Shown here in pieces: positions 42,197 to 51,391 of a DNA stretch of 64,000 nucleotides (position 1 is the first letter of the stretch; each line of letters begins with the position of its first letter). A model generated the notes under the pieces. It saw only the letters and a program-made list of their open reading frames with translations, searched no databases and was not told where the DNA came from. The stretch comes from Agrococcus sp. Marseille-Q4369 (GTDB lineage Bacteria; Actinomycetota; Actinomycetes; Actinomycetales; Microbacteriaceae). Where the stretch lies: positions 62,001 to 126,000 of the forward strand of contig NZ_CP070501.1 in NCBI RefSeq assembly GCF_018308945.1. Direction: 5' to 3'. The position numbers and the translations under genes are program-made.

Positions 42197-42233
42197 GACG
42201 CAGGGCGGGACCGCATCGGTCCCGCCCTGCGTC
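42197..42233. terminator. Strong terminator between rsrA and aceB
   Basis: A perfect 17-bp stem (42197-42213 with 42217-42233) around a 3-base CAT loop. It lies between two converging genes, with stops 12 bases to the left and 9 bases to the right, so it can end transcription from both sides. No T-run is present on either strand. Confidence 0.88.
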
Positions 42234-42242
42234 GTCTGAGCA

Positions 42243-43904
42243 TCACGCGGCCGCGCGCGCGTCCTCCTCGAGCGGCGTGGACGCATCCTGCACCGGGATC
42301 GAGCCGGTCGCGGGACGCCGCGCGCCGTCGCCGAGGTAGCGCTCCGTGCCCGCGAGGGTGAGGAACGCGGGGTACGCCTCCTCGAGCGCGGTCTCGCGGA
42401 ACAGCTCGATCGCCTCGCGGAACCGGTCGTCCTCGCCGTCGGCGAACGACGGGGCGAGCTCGGCGACGATCGCCTCGCAGCGCTCGCGCGTGACCGTGCG
42501 GCCGTCGCTCGTGACCGACTCGTTGTAGATCCACTGCCACACCTGCGAGCGCGAGATCTCGGCGGTGGCAGCGTCCTCCATGAGGGAGTGGATCGCGACC
42601 GCGCCGTGGCCGCGCAGCCATGCCTCCATGTAGCGGATCGCGATCTCGATGTTGGAGCGCAGCCCTGCGTCGGTGATCTGGCCCTGGGTCGTCGAGAGGT
42701 CGATGAGCGCGGTCGCATCGACCTCGACGTCGTCGCGCGAGCGATCCAGCTGGTTCGGCCGGTCGCCGAGCACGGCGTCGAAGGCGGCCCGGCATGTCGC
42801 GACGAGCCCCGGGTGCGCGACCCACGAGCCGTCGAAGCCGTCGGCGGCCTCGCGCGACTTGTCGGCGGCGACCGCCCGCAGCGCCCGCTCGGTCGCCTCG
42901 GGATCCCTCGCGCTCGGCACGAACGCCGCCATGCCGCCGATGGCGTGCGCGCCTCGGCGGTGGCACGCCCGCACGAGCTGCTCGGTGTAGGCGCGCATGA
43001 ACGGCGCCGTCATCGTCAGCTGCGAGCGGTCCGGGAGCACGAAGTCGGGCCCGCGCAAGCGGAACGCCTTGATCATCGAGAACAAGTAGTCCCACCGGCC
43101 CGCGTTGAGGCCGGCCGAGTGCTCCCGCAGCTCCCAGAGGATCTCCTCCATCTCGAACGCCGCGGTGATCGTCTCGATGAGCACCGTCGCGCGGATCGTG
43201 CCGCGATCGATGCCGAGCCGGTCCTGCGCGAGGAGGAAGACGTCGTTCCACAGCCGCGCCTCGCGGTGCGACTCGAGCTTCGGCAGGTAGAAGTACGGTC
43301 CGCGGCCGCGCGCGATGAGCTCGCGCGCGTTGTGGAGCACGTGGAGGCCGAAGTCGACGAGCGAGCCCGACATGGGCTTGCCGTCGACGAGGATCCGGTG
43401 CTCGTCGAGGTGCCAGCCGCGCGGCCGCACGACGATCGTCGGGGTCTCGGCCCGGGTGACTCGGTACTCCTTGCCCTCCGGGCTCGTGAACGCGATCCGG
43501 TCGCGGATCGCGTCCTGCAGGTTGACCTGGCTCGCGATGACGTTCCGCCACAGCGGGCTCGACGCGTCCTCGCAATCGGCGAGCCACACCTTGGCTCCCG
43601 AGTTGAGCGCGTTGATCGTCATCTTCCGCTCGATCGGGCCCGTGATCTCGACTCGGCGGTCCTCGAGCCCGGGCGCGGGCGAGGCGACCCGCCAGCTGTC
43701 GTCCTCGCGGATGTGCGCGGTCGATGCCAGGAAGCCCGGCGTCTCGCCGTCGGCGAGCGCGGTGCGGCGCTTCCGGCGATCCTGCAGCAGCTGCTGCCGC
43801 GTGCACTCGAACGCGTCGTGCAGCTCGAGCAGGAAGGCGAGGGCCTCGTCCGTGAGGACGCGGTCCTGCCCCTCGGCGTGGTCGTTGATGCGGATGCGGT
43901 CCAT
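42243..43904 (-). CDS. aceB: Malate synthase A
   Basis: 553 residues from ATG 43904, with AAGGAGG 7 bases upstream. The family blocks are MTINALNSGAKVWLADCEDASSP (acetyl-CoA site), TIVVRPRGWHLDEHRILVDG, RATVLIETITAAFEMEEILWELREHSAGLNAGRWDY and DGSWVAHPGLV. It condenses glyoxylate and acetyl-CoA to malate, the second step of the glyoxylate shunt. It is 29 bases downstream of aceA on the same strand, and probably in one operon. Confidence 0.95.
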   Translation of the reverse strand: MDRIRINDHAEGQDRVLTDEALAFLLELHDAFECTRQQLLQDRRKRRTALADGETPGFLASTAHIREDDSWRVASPAPGLEDRRVEITGPIERKMTINALNSGAKVWLADCEDASSPLWRNVIASQVNLQDAIRDRIAFTSPEGKEYRVTRAETPTIVVRPRGWHLDEHRILVDGKPMSGSLVDFGLHVLHNARELIARGRGPYFYLPKLESHREARLWNDVFLLAQDRLGIDRGTIRATVLIETITAAFEMEEILWELREHSAGLNAGRWDYLFSMIKAFRLRGPDFVLPDRSQLTMTAPFMRAYTEQLVRACHRRGAHAIGGMAAFVPSARDPEATERALRAVAADKSREAADGFDGSWVAHPGLVATCRAAFDAVLGDRPNQLDRSRDDVEVDATALIDLSTTQGQITDAGLRSNIEIAIRYMEAWLRGHGAVAIHSLMEDAATAEISRSQVWQWIYNESVTSDGRTVTRERCEAIVAELAPSFADGEDDRFREAIELFRETALEEAYPAFLTLAGTERYLGDGARRPATGSIPVQDASTPLEEDARAAA

Positions 43905-43933
43905 CGTCGTCCTCCTTCGTCGTGCCGTGCGGA

Positions 43934-45232
43934 TCAGTGGAACTGCTCGGACTCGGTCGAGCCCGCGAGCGCGAGCGTGCCCGAGTCGGGATTGAGGGCG
44001 GTCGCGACCAGGTCGAACCAGCCGGTGCCGACCTCGCGCTGGTGCTTGGTCGCGGTGTAGCCGCTCGCCTCTGCGGCGAACTCGCGCTCCTGCAGGTCGA
44101 CGTACGCGGTCATGTGCTGCTCGGCGTAGCCCTTCGCGAGGTCGAACATCGAGTGGTTGAGCGCGTGGAAGCCGGCGAGCGTGATGAACTGGAAGCGGTA
44201 TCCCATCGCGCCGAGCTCGCGCTGGAACCGCGCGATCTCGTGGTCGTCGAGGTGCTTCTTCCAGTTGAACGACGGCGAGCAGTTGTAGGCGAGCAGCTGG
44301 TCGGGGAACTGCGCCTTGACGCCCTCGGCGAAGCGGCGGGCCACCTCGAGATCGGGCTTGCCGGTCTCCATCCAGAGCAGGTCGGCGTACTCGGCGTAGG
44401 CGAGGCCGCGAGCGATGCACGGCTCGATGCCGTTGCGCACCTCGTAGAAGCCCTCCGCGGTGCGGCCGCCGGTGAGGAACGGGCGGTCGCGCTCATCCAC
44501 GTCGCTCGTCAGGAGCGTCGCGGCCTCCGCGTCGGTGCGGGCGATGATGACGGACGGCACGCCCTCGACGTCGGCCGCGAGGCGCGCCGCGTTCAGCGTC
44601 CGCACGTGCTGCTGCGTCGGGATGAGCACCTTGCCGCCGAGGTGGCCGCACTTCTTCTCGCTCGCGAGCTGGTCCTCCCAGTGCACGCCCGCGGCGCCGG
44701 CCGCGATCATGGCGCGCATGAGCTCGAACGCGTTGAGCGGTCCGCCGAAGCCCGCCTCGGCATCCGCGACGATCGGCGCGAGCCAGTCGGCGACCGTGCG
44801 CTTGCCCTCGCTGCGCTCGATCTGGTCGGCGCGCTGCAGCGCGTTGTTGATGCGGCGCACGACCGCGGGCACCGAGTTCGCCGGGTACAGCGACTGGTCA
44901 GGGTAGGTCTGCCCCGCGAGGTTCGCATCGGCGGCGACCTGCCAGCCCGAGAGGTAGATCGCCTCGAGCCCCGCCCGCACCTGCTGCACCGCCTGGTTGC
45001 CGGTGAGCGCGCCGAGCGCGCGCACGGGCGTCTCGTCGGCATGCAGCCGCTCGAAGAGGCGCTCGGCGCCGCGGCGGGCGAGCGTGTGCTCCTCGACGAC
45101 CGAGCCGCGCAGCCGCACGACGTCCGCCGCCGAGTAGTCGCGCTGCACGCCGCTCCAGCGCGGGTCCGCCGCCCACTCCAGCTCCAGCTCGGCTGCCTCT
45201 GCGGCCATCCGGTGGTCCTGCTGCTCCGTCAC
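43934..45232 (-). CDS. aceA: Isocitrate lyase
   Basis: 432 residues from GTG 45232, with AGGAGG 5 bases upstream. The catalytic loop is KKCGH (193-197) with Cys195. [50 protein letters not shown] and [13 protein letters not shown] fit the family. It splits isocitrate to glyoxylate and succinate so that acetate or fatty acids can serve as carbon. ramB lies divergent and next to it, so that protein probably controls this gene. Confidence 0.96.
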   Translation of the reverse strand: MTEQQDHRMAAEAAELELEWAADPRWSGVQRDYSAADVVRLRGSVVEEHTLARRGAERLFERLHADETPVRALGALTGNQAVQQVRAGLEAIYLSGWQVAADANLAGQTYPDQSLYPANSVPAVVRRINNALQRADQIERSEGKRTVADWLAPIVADAEAGFGGPLNAFELMRAMIAAGAAGVHWEDQLASEKKCGHLGGKVLIPTQQHVRTLNAARLAADVEGVPSVIIARTDAEAATLLTSDVDERDRPFLTGGRTAEGFYEVRNGIEPCIARGLAYAEYADLLWMETGKPDLEVARRFAEGVKAQFPDQLLAYNCSPSFNWKKHLDDHEIARFQRELGAMGYRFQFITLAGFHALNHSMFDLAKGYAEQHMTAYVDLQEREFAAEASGYTATKHQREVGTGWFDLVATALNPDSGTLALAGSTESEQFH

Positions 45233-45334
45233 GGTGTCCTCCTGTCGTGTCGCCGAGCCCTCGCCCGGCACTGTCCTGATCTCACTGTGCGGGCAGGATG
45301 CGCGCTCGGATGGTGGTTTGCGGCATGAAGATCT

Positions 45335-45362
45335 GCATTCCTGCCAGATGGTGCAGGAGTGC
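45335..45362. promoter_or_regulatory. Candidate RamB operator between aceA and ramB
   Basis: GCATTCCTGC (45335-45344) and GCAGGAGTGC (45353-45362) form an inverted repeat matching at 9 of 10 positions across an 8-base spacer. A third related half-site, GCAGGATGC, lies at 45293-45301, nearer aceA. The repeat ends 3 bases before TATGGT (45365-45370), a likely -10 box for ramB. The known corynebacterial RamB site differs in sequence, so the assignment is inferred from position. Confidence 0.5.
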
Positions 45363-45376
45363 CGTATGGTGCTCGC

Positions 45377-46882
45377 ATGACCGCACCTCGCGCATCCGCG
45401 CCGCCCGCCTCCCCGCCGGCGTGGGATCGCCCCGCGCGCGAGTCGGCGGCGGCGCCCGCGCACGTCGATGCGCTGCAGCTCGGCAAGGCGCTCCGCCACG
45501 CGCGGAAGCAGCGAGGGATGACGCTCGACGCCGTGCACCGGGAGATCGGGCTCGCGCCGTCGCAGCTCTCGGGCTTCGAGACCGGCAAGCGCGAGGCGCG
45601 CTTCTCGCAGCTCCAGCAGCTCGCGGCGCTCTACGGCGTCGGGCTCGACGAGCTCACCGGCACCGCGCCGCCGTCGCGCCGCGCCGCGCTCGAGCTGCGC
45701 CTCGAGCGAGCGATGCAGTCGTCGATGTGGCAGCAGAAGCGGCTGCCGACGATGCGGGTCGGGCCGCGCACGCCCGACGACGTGCTCGAGACGATGCTCG
45801 CGCTCGTCGACGAGCTCGAGCGGGTCGCGGAGGAGCGCGTCGCGACACCCGAGGAGGCGCGGCGCGCGAACGTGCAGCTGCGCGCCGAGATGCGCGCTCG
45901 CGACAACCACTTCCCCGAGATCGAGGCCGAGGCGGCGGCGATGCTCGAGCGCGTCGGCTACCAGTCCGGCCCGCTCTCGCAGCACCTGATCGCCGCGATC
46001 ACCGAGCGCCTCGGCTTCTCCGTGCACCACGTCGGCGACCTGCCGCACTCGACGCGATCGGTGACCGATCTCAAGCGCAAGCGCATCTACCTCTCGCGCT
46101 CGTCGCGCACGGACCACGACCCGCGCTCGGTGCTGCTGCAGGCGCTCGGGCACCACGTGCTCGGCCACTCGGTGCCGGCGGACTACGGGGCGTTCCTGCG
46201 GCAGCGCATCGAGACGAACTACTTCGCCGCGGCGCTGCTCATGCCCGAGCGGACGGCCGTCGCGTTCCTCGCGGCCGCGAAGGACGAGCGCCAGCTCGCG
46301 GTCGAGGACCTCCGGGACGCGTTCGCGGTCTCGTACGAGGCGGCGGCGCACCGGCTCACGAACCTCGCGACCGTGCACCTCGGCATCCCGCTGCACTTCC
46401 AGAAGGTGCACGAGTCGGGGATCATCTACAAGGCCTACGAGAACGACGGGGTGACGTTCCCCGCCGACCATACGGGCGCGATCGAGGGCCAGCCCGTGTG
46501 CAAGCGGTGGACGAGTCGCGAGGTCTTCGACGCGGCGGACCGGGTCAACCCGTTCGAGCAGTACACCGAGACGCCGGCCGGCACGTTCTGGTGCACGGCG
46601 ATGACGGAGCGCAGCGCGCAAGGCGACTTCTCGCTCTCGATCGGCGTGCCGTTCTCGCAGGCGCGCTGGTTCCGCGGCCGCGCGACGAAGGAGCGCTCCG
46701 TCTCGCACTGCCCCGACCCCTCGTGCTGCCGCACGCCGCCGGTCGAGCTCGCTGAGGCATGGGCGGGGCAGGCGTGGCCGAGCGCGCGTGCGCACTCCCA
46801 CTTGCTCGCCGCGCTCCCGCCGGGCGCCTTCCCGGGCGTCGACGAGACCGAGGTCTACAGCTTCCTCGCCTCGCGCTCCTAG
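45377..46882 (+). CDS. ramB: RamB-like acetate-metabolism regulator (XRE, ScfR family)
   Basis: 501 residues from ATG 45377. An N-terminal XRE helix-turn-helix (about 35-95: [39 protein letters not shown]) is followed by an ImmA/IrrE-like region that includes [14 protein letters not shown]-terminal short-chain-acyl regulator domain has a Cys cluster (HCPDPSCC). RamB represses or tunes aceA/aceB in Corynebacterium; related mycobacterial RamB controls isocitrate lyase. It has no ribosome site and TATGGT is 6 bases upstream, so the message is probably leaderless. It shares the CTAG of its stop with the next gene on the other strand. Confidence 0.87.
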   Translation: MTAPRASAPPASPPAWDRPARESAAAPAHVDALQLGKALRHARKQRGMTLDAVHREIGLAPSQLSGFETGKREARFSQLQQLAALYGVGLDELTGTAPPSRRAALELRLERAMQSSMWQQKRLPTMRVGPRTPDDVLETMLALVDELERVAEERVATPEEARRANVQLRAEMRARDNHFPEIEAEAAAMLERVGYQSGPLSQHLIAAITERLGFSVHHVGDLPHSTRSVTDLKRKRIYLSRSSRTDHDPRSVLLQALGHHVLGHSVPADYGAFLRQRIETNYFAAALLMPERTAVAFLAAAKDERQLAVEDLRDAFAVSYEAAAHRLTNLATVHLGIPLHFQKVHESGIIYKAYENDGVTFPADHTGAIEGQPVCKRWTSREVFDAADRVNPFEQYTETPAGTFWCTAMTERSAQGDFSLSIGVPFSQARWFRGRATKERSVSHCPDPSCCRTPPVELAEAWAGQAWPSARAHSHLLAALPPGAFPGVDETEVYSFLASRS

Positions 46883-47328
46883 ATCGCGAGCTGCGCCTCG
46901 GGTGCCGCGCTCCCCTCCAGCAGCGCGAGCGCTCGTCGGAGCGCGGTGCTCGAGGTGTGCGCCGTGTAGGGGAAGTAGACGACCTGCACCCCCACCTCGG
47001 CGAACTCCCGCTCGAGCCTGAGCCCTCGCTCGGTGCCGCGCCAGTCATCGCCCTTGAAGAAGTGCGTGAAGCGGACCTCGCGCCATGTCTCGAGCTTGTC
47101 GGGCACGGTCTCGATGTGCACCCGGTCGACGAAGCGCAGCCCGCCCACGATCTCGGCTCGCTCGAGCGTCGGCACGATCGGCGTGATGCCCTTGACCTGC
47201 TGCAGCATCTCGTCGCTGACGACGCCCGCGACGAGCACGTCGCACTGCGCCCTCGCATGCCGCAGCAGGTTGAGGTGGCCGACGTGGAAGAGGTCGAAGG
47301 CGCCGGCGGCGTAGCCGATGCGGGTCAT
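46879..47328 (-). CDS. TagD-like cytidylyltransferase
   Basis: 149 residues. [18 protein letters not shown] (about 9-26) has the HxGH nucleotidyl-transfer motif, [10 protein letters not shown] follows near 91, and HTSSTALRR near 126 closes the active site. This group makes CDP-glycerol from glycerol 3-phosphate and CTP, or activates a related polyol phosphate. With the CDP-alcohol transferase of the same locus it suggests a phospho-polyol substituent. It overlaps the glycosyltransferase gene upstream by 4 bases. Confidence 0.82.
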   Translation of the reverse strand: MTRIGYAAGAFDLFHVGHLNLLRHARAQCDVLVAGVVSDEMLQQVKGITPIVPTLERAEIVGGLRFVDRVHIETVPDKLETWREVRFTHFFKGDDWRGTERGLRLEREFAEVGVQVVYFPYTAHTSSTALRRALALLEGSAAPEAQLAI

Positions 47329-48266
47329 GAGAGCGCTCCTTGCTCGGTGCGGGCATACTGCCGATGCGCATGTCCGAGCGCGCCGGCGACCATGCCCAGG
47401 CCGCGGTAGGCCGTCCGCATGCCCCGCGCGTCGGCGGCGATGTCGCCGCGAGCGCGACCGGCGACGTGGCGCAGCCAGCCCATCACCGCTCGGCCGCTGC
47501 CGCCGAGACCGCGCCGGAGGCGGATCGCGGCATGTCGACCAGGGCCGGGCTCGAGCCGCAGCTCGACCTGCACGGCAGTGTTGCCGCCGTTGAAGGCGCG
47601 CTGCATCGCCCATCGCCTCGTCATGCGATCGGGCGGCACGGGATCCTCCGCCCGAGATTCGTCGCACCAGACCACTCGGCCGCCAGCCGCGATGAGCTGC
47701 TTCGAGAAGAGCGTGTCCTCGCCGCCGGCGAGACCGAGGCTCGGGTCGAAGCGGACCCCGGCGTCGCGGACCTGCGCCAGGTCGACCAGCAGGTTGCCGG
47801 CAGCCGCGGCTGCCAGCTCGAGCCCAGTCGGCCTGCTGCGGCGTCGGAACACGCCGGTCTCGAGGATCCACGGGTCGATCTGTCGGTCGAAGACGGAGAT
47901 CACCCTCCCCATCACGGCTGCGGAACCCGTGCGCTGCCACGTCGTGACGAGGTGCGAGAGCCAGCCCGGCAGCGGCAGCTCGTCGTCGTCGATGAAGGCG
48001 AGCAGGTCGCACGCGCCGGCGAGGTCGAGCAGCCGGTTGCGCACAGCGGCGATCCCCGGGTGCGGCTCGACCGCGTAGCGCACCGGCAGCGGTGCCGCCG
48101 CTGCCGCAGCTCGAGCGGACGTCGCCTCGTCGTTGTCGACGACGAGCACCACGACCTCGACGTCGCCCGGGACCTCGGCGATGCGCTCGGGCAGCGCCGC
48201 GAGCAGCTGCGCGAGCTGTGCCGGCCGGCGGTACGTCGGGATCCCGATGGCGACGCGGAGCGTCAT
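47325..48266 (-). CDS. Family 2 glycosyltransferase
   Basis: 313 residues. IGIPTYRRPAQLAQLLAALPE is the usual start, VVLVVDNDE and AFIDDDELPLPGW are the nucleotide-sugar and metal sites (DxD-like DDD), and GGEDTLFSKQL is the acceptor-side ED motif. This is a GT-A fold inverting enzyme that adds a sugar in polysaccharide synthesis. Both ends overlap neighbours by 4 bases, so it is part of a tightly coupled operon. Confidence 0.85.
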   Translation of the reverse strand: MTLRVAIGIPTYRRPAQLAQLLAALPERIAEVPGDVEVVVLVVDNDEATSARAAAAAAPLPVRYAVEPHPGIAAVRNRLLDLAGACDLLAFIDDDELPLPGWLSHLVTTWQRTGSAAVMGRVISVFDRQIDPWILETGVFRRRSRPTGLELAAAAAGNLLVDLAQVRDAGVRFDPSLGLAGGEDTLFSKQLIAAGGRVVWCDESRAEDPVPPDRMTRRWAMQRAFNGGNTAVQVELRLEPGPGRHAAIRLRRGLGGSGRAVMGWLRHVAGRARGDIAADARGMRTAYRGLGMVAGALGHAHRQYARTEQGALS

Positions 48267-49603
48267 GCCGGCACCTGCATGGCGCTGCGGATGAACCGCA
48301 TCTTGCCGCCGACCTGGGGGATCTCGTGCACGTGCTCGACCGTGACCGGCACGAGTCCGCGGAGCGCCTCGCGCAACCGCCGCTCCGCACCGTCGATGCC
48401 CGCGGTCGCGGTCGCCCGGTCCGCTGCGGGGATGCAGCGGAGCGTCACGCTCGCGTCCTCGTGCTGCACGATCTCGAACTGCCGCACGGACAGCGGCGCG
48501 TGATCGAAGATGTGGCCGAGCGCTCCGGCGATCGTCGTGCCGTCGGGCAGCCGCACGGCGTCCGAGGAGCGGCCCGAGATCGCGCCGAGCCGGGGGAGCC
48601 CGCGCCCGCACGGGCAGCGCCCGGGCAAGCGACGGCTGATGTCGCCGATGCGGTAGCGGATCACGGGGAACACGCGGTTCGTCAGGTCGCTCGCGACGAC
48701 GGTGCCCTCGGTGCCGTCGGGGACGGGGCGATCGCGGTCGTCGAGGATCTCGACACGACGCACGTCGGCGAAGACATGCAGCCCCTCGTGCCGCGGGCAC
48801 TCGCCCGCGAGCCACGGCACCTCGGCGGAGCGGTAGTGGTCGTGCACCGGTGCGCCGAGTGCCGCCTCGATCTCCGCTCGTGTCCCGGGGGCGAGCGGCG
48901 CAGCCGTGACGGCGATCGCGCGCGGAGGCTCGAGCTCGATGCCGAGCCGCTCGAGCCGCCGCACGAGGTCGAGCACGCCCCCGCCGTAGCCGAGCAGGAG
49001 CCGCGGCCGGACCGCGTGCCACTGCGACGCGAAGCGCACGATCGCGTCGTCGTCGATGCGGAAGGCGTCGAGCTGGATGTGCCGGCTCGGCCACCACGAG
49101 ACGCGGTGCCGCACTCGGTCGGAGCCCTGGTGCATGTGGCGGGTGAGGATGCCGCGGTCGTCCCACGGGCAGATGCCCCACCAGTGGAACAGCCGCCACT
49201 CGAGCGCGCGAGCCGGGAATCGGAGGTCTCGCTCGATGTGGAGCGGGAGTCCCGTGCTGCCACCCGTCTTCGACGTCGAGGCGGTGCGCGCGCTCCACTC
49301 ATCGGTGCGGATGCGGCTGCCGTGCTCGCGGAGCATCGGCTTGTCGACGATCGGGAGCGCGGCGAACGCGGCGGGGTCCGCGAGATCCTCGGGTCGGAAC
49401 CCGTGGTCGCGGTAGAGGTCTCGGTAGAACGGGCTTCGCTCCATCGCGAAGCGGGCGTGCGCCGCGGCGCGGCGGAGCGAGAGCGCCTCGATGCGCTCGG
49501 GCGAGAGGCGGTCGGCCGCGAGGAAGGCTCGGTAGGCGGCGGTGCTCGACGATCCCGCGACCGCGAGCTTCGCGCGGAACGCCGCGGCCGCGAGCCGGGT
49601 CAC
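48263..49603 (-). CDS. CapK/PaaK-like adenylate-forming protein
   Basis: 446 residues from GTG 49603. SKTGGSTGLPLHIE is the phosphate-binding loop (about 110-123). DHYRSAEVPWLAGECPRHEGLHV, then GTVVASDLTNRVFPVIRYRIGD and CPCGRGLPRLG are the blocks of the CapK/phenylacetate-CoA ligase-like group, which carries a CPCG zinc-like site. Capsule loci encode such proteins, and they are thought to activate an acid that decorates the polymer. The substrate is unknown. It overlaps both neighbours by 4 bases. Confidence 0.8.
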   Translation of the reverse strand: MTRLAAAAFRAKLAVAGSSSTAAYRAFLAADRLSPERIEALSLRRAAAHARFAMERSPFYRDLYRDHGFRPEDLADPAAFAALPIVDKPMLREHGSRIRTDEWSARTASTSKTGGSTGLPLHIERDLRFPARALEWRLFHWWGICPWDDRGILTRHMHQGSDRVRHRVSWWPSRHIQLDAFRIDDDAIVRFASQWHAVRPRLLLGYGGGVLDLVRRLERLGIELEPPRAIAVTAAPLAPGTRAEIEAALGAPVHDHYRSAEVPWLAGECPRHEGLHVFADVRRVEILDDRDRPVPDGTEGTVVASDLTNRVFPVIRYRIGDISRRLPGRCPCGRGLPRLGAISGRSSDAVRLPDGTTIAGALGHIFDHAPLSVRQFEIVQHEDASVTLRCIPAADRATATAGIDGAERRLREALRGLVPVTVEHVHEIPQVGGKMRFIRSAMQVPA

Positions 49604-50613
49604 GAGCGGCTCCGTCGAGCGGCGATCGCGCGCCGGTACGCGGCCGCGTGGTCCGTCGCGGTGCGCTCCCAGTCCCGGCGCGCGAGGTCCGGCCGGGCGC
49701 GCTCGGGGATGGTTCGCGCGACCTCGAGGGCGTCGAGCAGCGCCTCGCCCGTCAGCTCGTCGTCGTACATGCGCACCCACGCGTCGCCGACCTCTCGAGC
49801 GAGCGCCTCGTTCACGTCGTTGCGCGGGACGAGCACGGGCCGGTCGAGCGAGAGCGCGGCCAGCACGCTGCCGGAGTTGTGCATGAAGCGGTAGGCGAGC
49901 ACGATGAGCTCCGCTTGCGTCGCGAGCCGGACGAGCTCGCCGTCCTCGAGGAACTCGAGCCGCAGGTCGACGCCGTCGAGCTCCGCGACCCGCTCCTCGA
50001 GGGCCCGCGCGAGCTGGGGGGTCGACGGCCTCCCGCCGATCTCGAGGCTGAGTCCCGGCTCCCGGCTGGCCGCAGCGGCGTACGCGTCGACGAGCACCCC
50101 CACGTTCTTGTAGCGCCGGACGCCGCCGAAGGCGCCGACTCGGCCCGGCACGCGCGGGGCGCGGGGCTGCTCTGCGTACCACGAGCGGTAGTGGCCGTGG
50201 GGGATGAGCGCGCTCGGGCGCTCGTCGAGCTCCGTCTCGCTGTTGAGCGCGATGAGCAGGTCGGCGTCGCGGTAGATCCGCGCGAGCAGCCACCGACGCA
50301 TCCTGCCGTCGTCCGGCAGCTCCACGTTGTGCACGGTGCGTACGACGGCGATCCGCCTGGACGCGCGGAGCCGCAGCCAGAGCGCGGTCGTCAGCGCGAC
50401 CTTCCCCGCGGTCTTCCACCACGAGCTGCCGTGCAGCTTGCCCTCGGGCCAGTGCCAGTGGAAGGCGTCGTAGTCGCCACGGAGCGCCTGGACCCAGTCG
50501 AAGCGGAGATGCTCGACCTCGTCCGACGCGGCGAGCGCGTGGTCGAGCATCGTGATGTAGGGGTTCGTCGTGGCGCGCGGCGCGCGGAACGACTGCATCA
50601 CTCGCACAGGCAT
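49600..50613 (-). CDS. Glycosyltransferase (GT-B like)
   Basis: 337 residues. MQSFRAPRATTNPYITML, then YDAFHWHWPEGKLHG, RTVHNVELPDDG and VGAFGGVRRYKNVGVLVDAY fit a GT-B enzyme of the GumK/GT4-type. The C-terminal half has NSGSVLAALSLDRPVLVPRNDVNEALAREVG, the nucleotide-sugar side. It is probably an inner-membrane-associated transferase. It overlaps the CDP-alcohol transferase by 1 base. Confidence 0.8.
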   Translation of the reverse strand: MPVRVMQSFRAPRATTNPYITMLDHALAASDEVEHLRFDWVQALRGDYDAFHWHWPEGKLHGSSWWKTAGKVALTTALWLRLRASRRIAVVRTVHNVELPDDGRMRRWLLARIYRDADLLIALNSETELDERPSALIPHGHYRSWYAEQPRAPRVPGRVGAFGGVRRYKNVGVLVDAYAAAASREPGLSLEIGGRPSTPQLARALEERVAELDGVDLRLEFLEDGELVRLATQAELIVLAYRFMHNSGSVLAALSLDRPVLVPRNDVNEALAREVGDAWVRMYDDELTGEALLDALEVARTIPERARPDLARRDWERTATDHAAAYRRAIAARRSRS

Positions 50614-51350
50614 CACAGCGCCGGTTCCAGTGCCCGCAGGGAGCGGTGCCACCGCAGCGAGGCCGCGACGAGGAGGACGGCGTTGACGGCCGCGATCGCG
50701 GCGTAGAGAGGGACGAACCAGGCTGGGACCGCCAGCAGCAGGAAGATGAGGCAGAGCACGCCGTAGTCGTTGGGCGATACGAGCAGCGAGTAGAGCGGCG
50801 AGTGCCCGTCGCGGCGCTCGGGGACCGCTGCATCGGGATGCTGCAGGCGATGGATGCGACGGAGCAGGTCGACCGCGACGATGCCGAAGAAGAACGTGCT
50901 CGCGACGACGGCGAAGCCGAGCGGCACGATGAGGAGGACCGGGTCGAGATCCGGGTACCTCAGCCAGGCCACGAGCACCGCGAGGTGGATCGACACCGCC
51001 TTCGCGGCGTCGAAGAAGTGGTCGAGCCACTCGCCCGAGAGCGAGAACCGCCCGGTGAGCCGCGCGAGCTGCCCGTCGGCCGAATCCAGCGCGTATCCCA
51101 GGACGAGCAGCGCGGTGATGAGCGCTGACTGCGCCCACCCGAGGGGGAGCAGGGCGATGCACGCGATGCCGGTGAACGTCGACACGGCGCTGACGAGCGT
51201 CACCTGGGTGGGTGACAGGCCGAGCGCCGCTGCGACCGCGGCGAGCGGACGACCGAGTGGCCGGTTGATGAAGCGGGAGTAGGCGGGCGCCCCCCGCGAC
51301 GACTTCTGCGCCGCTCCCAGCCGCGCCATCGTCTCGCTCATGCCGGTCAT
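50613..51350 (-). CDS. CDP-alcohol phosphatidyltransferase family protein
   Basis: 245 residues with about six hydrophobic segments. The catalytic motif D-G-x2-A-R-x8-G-x3-D-x3-D is present as DGQLARLTGRFSLSGEWLDHFFD (residues about 91-113). The family transfers a phospho-alcohol from a CDP-alcohol to a second alcohol, as in phospholipid or di-inositol phosphate synthesis. A start at ATG 51350 has AGGAGG 4 bases upstream; ATG 51341 is possible. TCTAAT (51378-51383, minus strand) may be its -10 box. In this locus it is likely to serve the polymer rather than bulk lipids. Confidence 0.85.
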   Translation of the reverse strand: MTGMSETMARLGAAQKSSRGAPAYSRFINRPLGRPLAAVAAALGLSPTQVTLVSAVSTFTGIACIALLPLGWAQSALITALLVLGYALDSADGQLARLTGRFSLSGEWLDHFFDAAKAVSIHLAVLVAWLRYPDLDPVLLIVPLGFAVVASTFFFGIVAVDLLRRIHRLQHPDAAVPERRDGHSPLYSLLVSPNDYGVLCLIFLLLAVPAWFVPLYAAIAAVNAVLLVAASLRWHRSLRALEPAL

Positions 51351-51391
51351 CAGGCCTCCTCACGGTCCGATGTCGGCATTAGATCACACTG

